From: Skermanella sp. TT6
GTDB taxonomy: Bacteria > Pseudomonadota > Alphaproteobacteria > Azospirillales > Azospirillaceae
Assembly: GCF_016653635.2 (NCBI RefSeq)
Contig: NZ_CP067420.1
Coordinates: forward strand, 2,515,501 to 2,579,500
Length of the DNA stretch: 64,000 nt
Direction: 5' to 3'
Position 1 is the stretch's first letter, and each line of letters starts with the position of its first letter. Position numbers and translations under genes: made by a program. Positions 61,720-64,000 of the stretch are shown here, in pieces. The notes under the pieces are model-generated. The model was not told the origin of the DNA. It saw only the letters and a program-made list of their open reading frames with translations, and searched no databases.

Positions 61720-61925
61720 CAGGGAGGAAACGCTGCCCAAAGGACATCGTGAGAGGCACTGTAAGACCATAATGGTTAACAAGCTGTGAGCGACCTCACA
61801 GGTCCTGAGAAAAATCGGGTCGGGCGGCGAATTGCATTTGGACCAATTTGTCGCACCCTTCCTCAGGCGCATTTCCCCGCCAGTAAACGCGCATTTCGTG
61901 CATTCGCGAGGATGGTGCCGCGCCT

Positions 61926-62456
61926 TCAGAACTCTTCAAGTCGCTTCGGGCTGCTTTTCAGCAGGGTTTCCAGCATTCCGACGATCTCCTCGATCTCGAT
62001 GCGGGTCGCTTCGAGCGCGTCGGCGGTCTTGTCGTCGATCCCGGCTTCGAAAATCATGTTGTCGAAATAGCCGTTCACCGCCGCGAAGGCCGTCATCTCG
62101 TCGGAAAGGATGTCCCAGGCTCCCAGGGAGTGGGTCAGGGTCAAAGGCGGGTTGGAAAAGAAGACGTGGCTGATATGGGTGAACGCGGACAGGGCCTTCA
62201 GCTTCGCCCTGATGACCCATTGCTTGAAACCGGTCGGCAGGCTCTTCTCGACCCGCGGGAACCTGTCCTCGACCGTGAAGATCAGGCTCTGGATTCCAAG
62301 ATAGTTTTCCCGGACCTTCTTGTAATGCAGGAACGTCTTGATGGCGCCGCCATTGGATTGGCGCTGAAGATCGGTGATATCGGCGGCCAGGGTGCGCGCC
62401 ATCCCGATGACGATCTGGACGTCCTTCGGATTGGCTGATATCGACATGTCCGTCAC
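61926..62456 (-). CDS. Hypothetical helical protein
   Basis: A 176-residue soluble, mostly helical protein that I do not recognise. Regular hydrophobic spacing (VIGMARTLAADITDLQRQ; TADALEATRIEIEEIVGMLETLL) suggests a helical bundle; there is no signal peptide, membrane helix or cysteine. Start is GTG 62456, or ATG 62447 three codons later; neither has a strong ribosome site. It converges on the hybrid kinase gene and stands alone. Confidence 0.7.
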   Translation of the reverse strand: MTDMSISANPKDVQIVIGMARTLAADITDLQRQSNGGAIKTFLHYKKVRENYLGIQSLIFTVEDRFPRVEKSLPTGFKQWVIRAKLKALSAFTHISHVFFSNPPLTLTHSLGAWDILSDEMTAFAAVNGYFDNMIFEAGIDDKTADALEATRIEIEEIVGMLETLLKSSPKRLEEF

Positions 62457-62616
62457 GTTGGGTCCGCTGCCTCCAGGGGTGAGCCCGAGCCTACCACACC
62501 GGTGGAGGATCCGGAACAGGCCGGAATACCACCAAGGCGCCGATCCCTTCGTTCGGATGCTCCGGCCGCCGCCGTGATGATCGATCGTCGGGCGCTCCCG
62601 CGCAATTAAGACAAAA

Positions 62617-62633
62617 GGCGGGATTTTCCCGCC
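62617..62633. other. Small intergenic hairpin
   Basis: GGCGGGA-TTT-TCCCGCC is a seven-pair stem in the 279-base divergent region between the hypothetical gene and the deaminase gene. It is preceded by AAAA. Could be a terminator of an unseen short transcript or a local structure. Confidence 0.3.
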
Positions 62634-62735
62634 GATGTCCGGCTTCAGACCGTACCGGCCAATCTTGCCGTTGGCACGCTGTTCGGCGTCGCTTAAGCTG
62701 CATCCGGAAGTACTTCAGCACGGGAAGGGCGCGCC

Positions 62736-64000
62736 ATGACGGAGCGGGAGGAGACCGTCCTGATCGACGGCAGGACCAAGGGAATCCCGCCGGGTCAGGA
62801 GCCGTTCGCGCTTGCCGGGATAGGCCGCAAGGGCTGGAACGTGCTGCGGGAGGACATGGTCCTGCCTCTTGCCGTGCTCAAGTCGGCCGCTTTGGACCAT
62901 AACGGCCGGTGGATGCGCAGCTTCCTCGACCTGACCGGGACCGCGCTGGCCCCTCACGGCAAGACGACGATGAGCCCCGACCTGTTCGCCCGGCAGTTCG
63001 CCGACGGCGCCTGGGGGCTGACCCTGGCGACGGTGCAGCAGGTCCGGGTCGCCCGTGCCGCCGGGATCGGCCGCATCGTCCTCGCCAACCAGCTGGTCGG
63101 CCGCCAGGCGATCGGCTACGTCGCCGCCGAGCTGGCGGCGGACGACGGGTTCGACTTCTACTGCCTGGTCGATTCGATCGACGGCGTGGAACAGCTCGCC
63201 GCCGGGCTCCGGGCGAGCGCGCCCGGGCGGCCGCTCCAGGTCATGGTCGAGGTCGGCGCCGCCGGAGGCCGCACCGGCTGCCGCAGCGACGAGGCCGCAC
63301 TGGACGTCGCGCGCGCCGTGAGGCGGGCGGAACCGCTTCTGGTCCTGCGCGGGGTGGAAGGCTACGAGGGCATGGTGCGCGGCGACGGCGACCGGGACGG
63401 GGCGATCCGGTCCTATCTCGACCGCATCGCCGCCGTCGCGGCCGGCTGCGAGGCCGAAGGCCTGTTCGGGCCCGGACCGGTGATCCTGAGCGCCGGCGGC
63501 TCGGCCTTCTACGACATGGTGGCGGAGCGCCTCGGCGCGGCGGAACTGGGGCGGGAAACCATGGTCCTGCTGCGGTCCGGCTGCTACCTGACCCATGACA
63601 GCAGTTCCTACGCGGCGCTGTTCGAGCAGGTCCGGCAGCGCATGCCCGAGGTGGACGACCTCGGACCCGGGCCCGCCGCGGCGCTGGAGGTCTGGGCATA
63701 CGTGCAAAGTCGGCCGCAGCCCGACAAGGCGATCCTGACGGTCGGAAAGCGCGACATTTCCCACGATGCCGGAATGCCGGTCCCCGTCCTGTGGTTCCGG
63801 CCGGGACTGCACGACGCTCCTGCGGCTATGCCGCGCGGCGCCGTGGTGACGGAACTGAACGACCAGCACGCGCACCTGTCGATATCGCCGGAATCGGGCC
63901 TGCGGGTCGGCGACATGGTGGCCCTGGGCGTCTCGCATCCCTGCACCACGTTCGACAAGTGGCGGGTGCTGTACGTCGTGGATGACCGGTACGACATCGT
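62736..64000 (+). CDS. PLP-dependent D-amino-acid deaminase / D-threonine aldolase-like protein (3' end outside window)
   Basis: An alanine-racemase-fold PLP enzyme, 421 codons seen and still open at the window end. The PLP lysine is in LAPHGKTTMSPDLF, MVEVGAAGGRTGCR is the central strand, and the C-terminal D-serine-dehydratase-like domain brings the metal pair His and Cys in LGVSHPCTTFDKW. The group includes eukaryotic D-serine dehydratase, bacterial D-threonine aldolase and amino acid deaminases. ATG 62736 has GGGAAGGG upstream. Confidence 0.87.
   Translation, partial: MTEREETVLIDGRTKGIPPGQEPFALAGIGRKGWNVLREDMVLPLAVLKSAALDHNGRWMRSFLDLTGTALAPHGKTTMSPDLFARQFADGAWGLTLATVQQVRVARAAGIGRIVLANQLVGRQAIGYVAAELAADDGFDFYCLVDSIDGVEQLAAGLRASAPGRPLQVMVEVGAAGGRTGCRSDEAALDVARAVRRAEPLLVLRGVEGYEGMVRGDGDRDGAIRSYLDRIAAVAAGCEAEGLFGPGPVILSAGGSAFYDMVAERLGAAELGRETMVLLRSGCYLTHDSSSYAALFEQVRQRMPEVDDLGPGPAAALEVWAYVQSRPQPDKAILTVGKRDISHDAGMPVPVLWFRPGLHDAPAAMPRGAVVTELNDQHAHLSISPESGLRVGDMVALGVSHPCTTFDKWRVLYVVDDRYDI

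Overview
The window is high-GC DNA with dense gene packing and no tRNA, rRNA, CRISPR array or insertion sequence that I could find. Gene content and order point to an alphaproteobacterium of the Rhodospirillales/Azospirillum-Skermanella kind: a purB / DUF1476 (F1FO ATPase zeta inhibitor) / purC-purS / purQ-purL-bolA-grxD neighbourhood, an HWE-family sensor kinase, a class I PHA synthase, and many TRAP and dipeptide-type transporters. This is inference from families and gene order; no database search was possible.

Layout. 1-4.6 kb: translation and amino-acid housekeeping (gltX 3' end, cysS, cimA, trmJ). 4.6-10.4 kb: sensory genes, namely a small helical protein behind a consensus sigma-54 promoter, an OmpR-type regulator, and a co-directional set of a YfiR-like periplasmic protein, a TonB-dependent receptor and a chemoreceptor. 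The receptor gene carries an in-frame TAA about 40 codons before its natural end. 10.4-13.7 kb: rpsD with promoter and terminator, rarD, a second chemoreceptor. 13.8-27.7 kb: the purine cluster (grxD, bolA, purL, purQ, purS, purC, purB), with about 6.5 kb of unrelated genes between purS and purQ (DNA glycosylase, YceI, TRAP transporter dctPQM, amidase, a two-helix membrane peptide). 27.8-32.9 kb: CsbD stress protein, a receiver protein with a degenerate kinase domain, class II aldolase, the sfsA-map-radC run and a small unknown protein. 33-41.4 kb: rhodanese, GFA protein, a Tat-exported metallo-beta-lactamase-fold hydrolase, penicillin-acylase-family enzyme, M20 amidohydrolase, DUF3311/SSS symporter pair, TerC. 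41.5-47.8 kb: a tightly overlapping dipeptide ABC transporter plus Asp/Glu (hydantoin) racemase operon. 48-53 kb: acyl-CoA dehydrogenase, a hydratase and sugar-kinase pair, an MBL hydrolase, a paralogue of the small protein at 32.7 kb, and a YbjN-like protein. 53.2-54.9 kb: two divergent NarL/LuxR-type regulators, one lacking the phosphoacceptor Asp. 55-58.5 kb: PHA synthase, a small disordered protein and a PhaC-like hydrolase. 58.9-64 kb: a multi-PAS HWE hybrid kinase, an orphan protein and a truncated PLP-dependent D-amino-acid deaminase gene.

How the genes work together. PurC, PurS, PurQ, PurL and PurB cover the FGAM synthetase, SAICAR synthetase and adenylosuccinate lyase steps of purine synthesis; BolA and the CGFS glutaredoxin are partners in iron-sulfur trafficking. 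Several transporter-enzyme sets (TRAP plus amidase; acylase plus M20 hydrolase plus SSS symporter; dipeptide ABC plus racemase) look like separate modules for taking up and hydrolysing amides, peptides or N-acyl amino acids.

The most unusual items are the sigma-54-driven 86-residue protein, the interrupted TonB receptor in a YfiR/receptor/chemoreceptor set, the pseudo-receiver regulator facing a canonical one across a palindrome and a 34-codon leader, and two paralogues of an unrecognised 59-69-residue protein.
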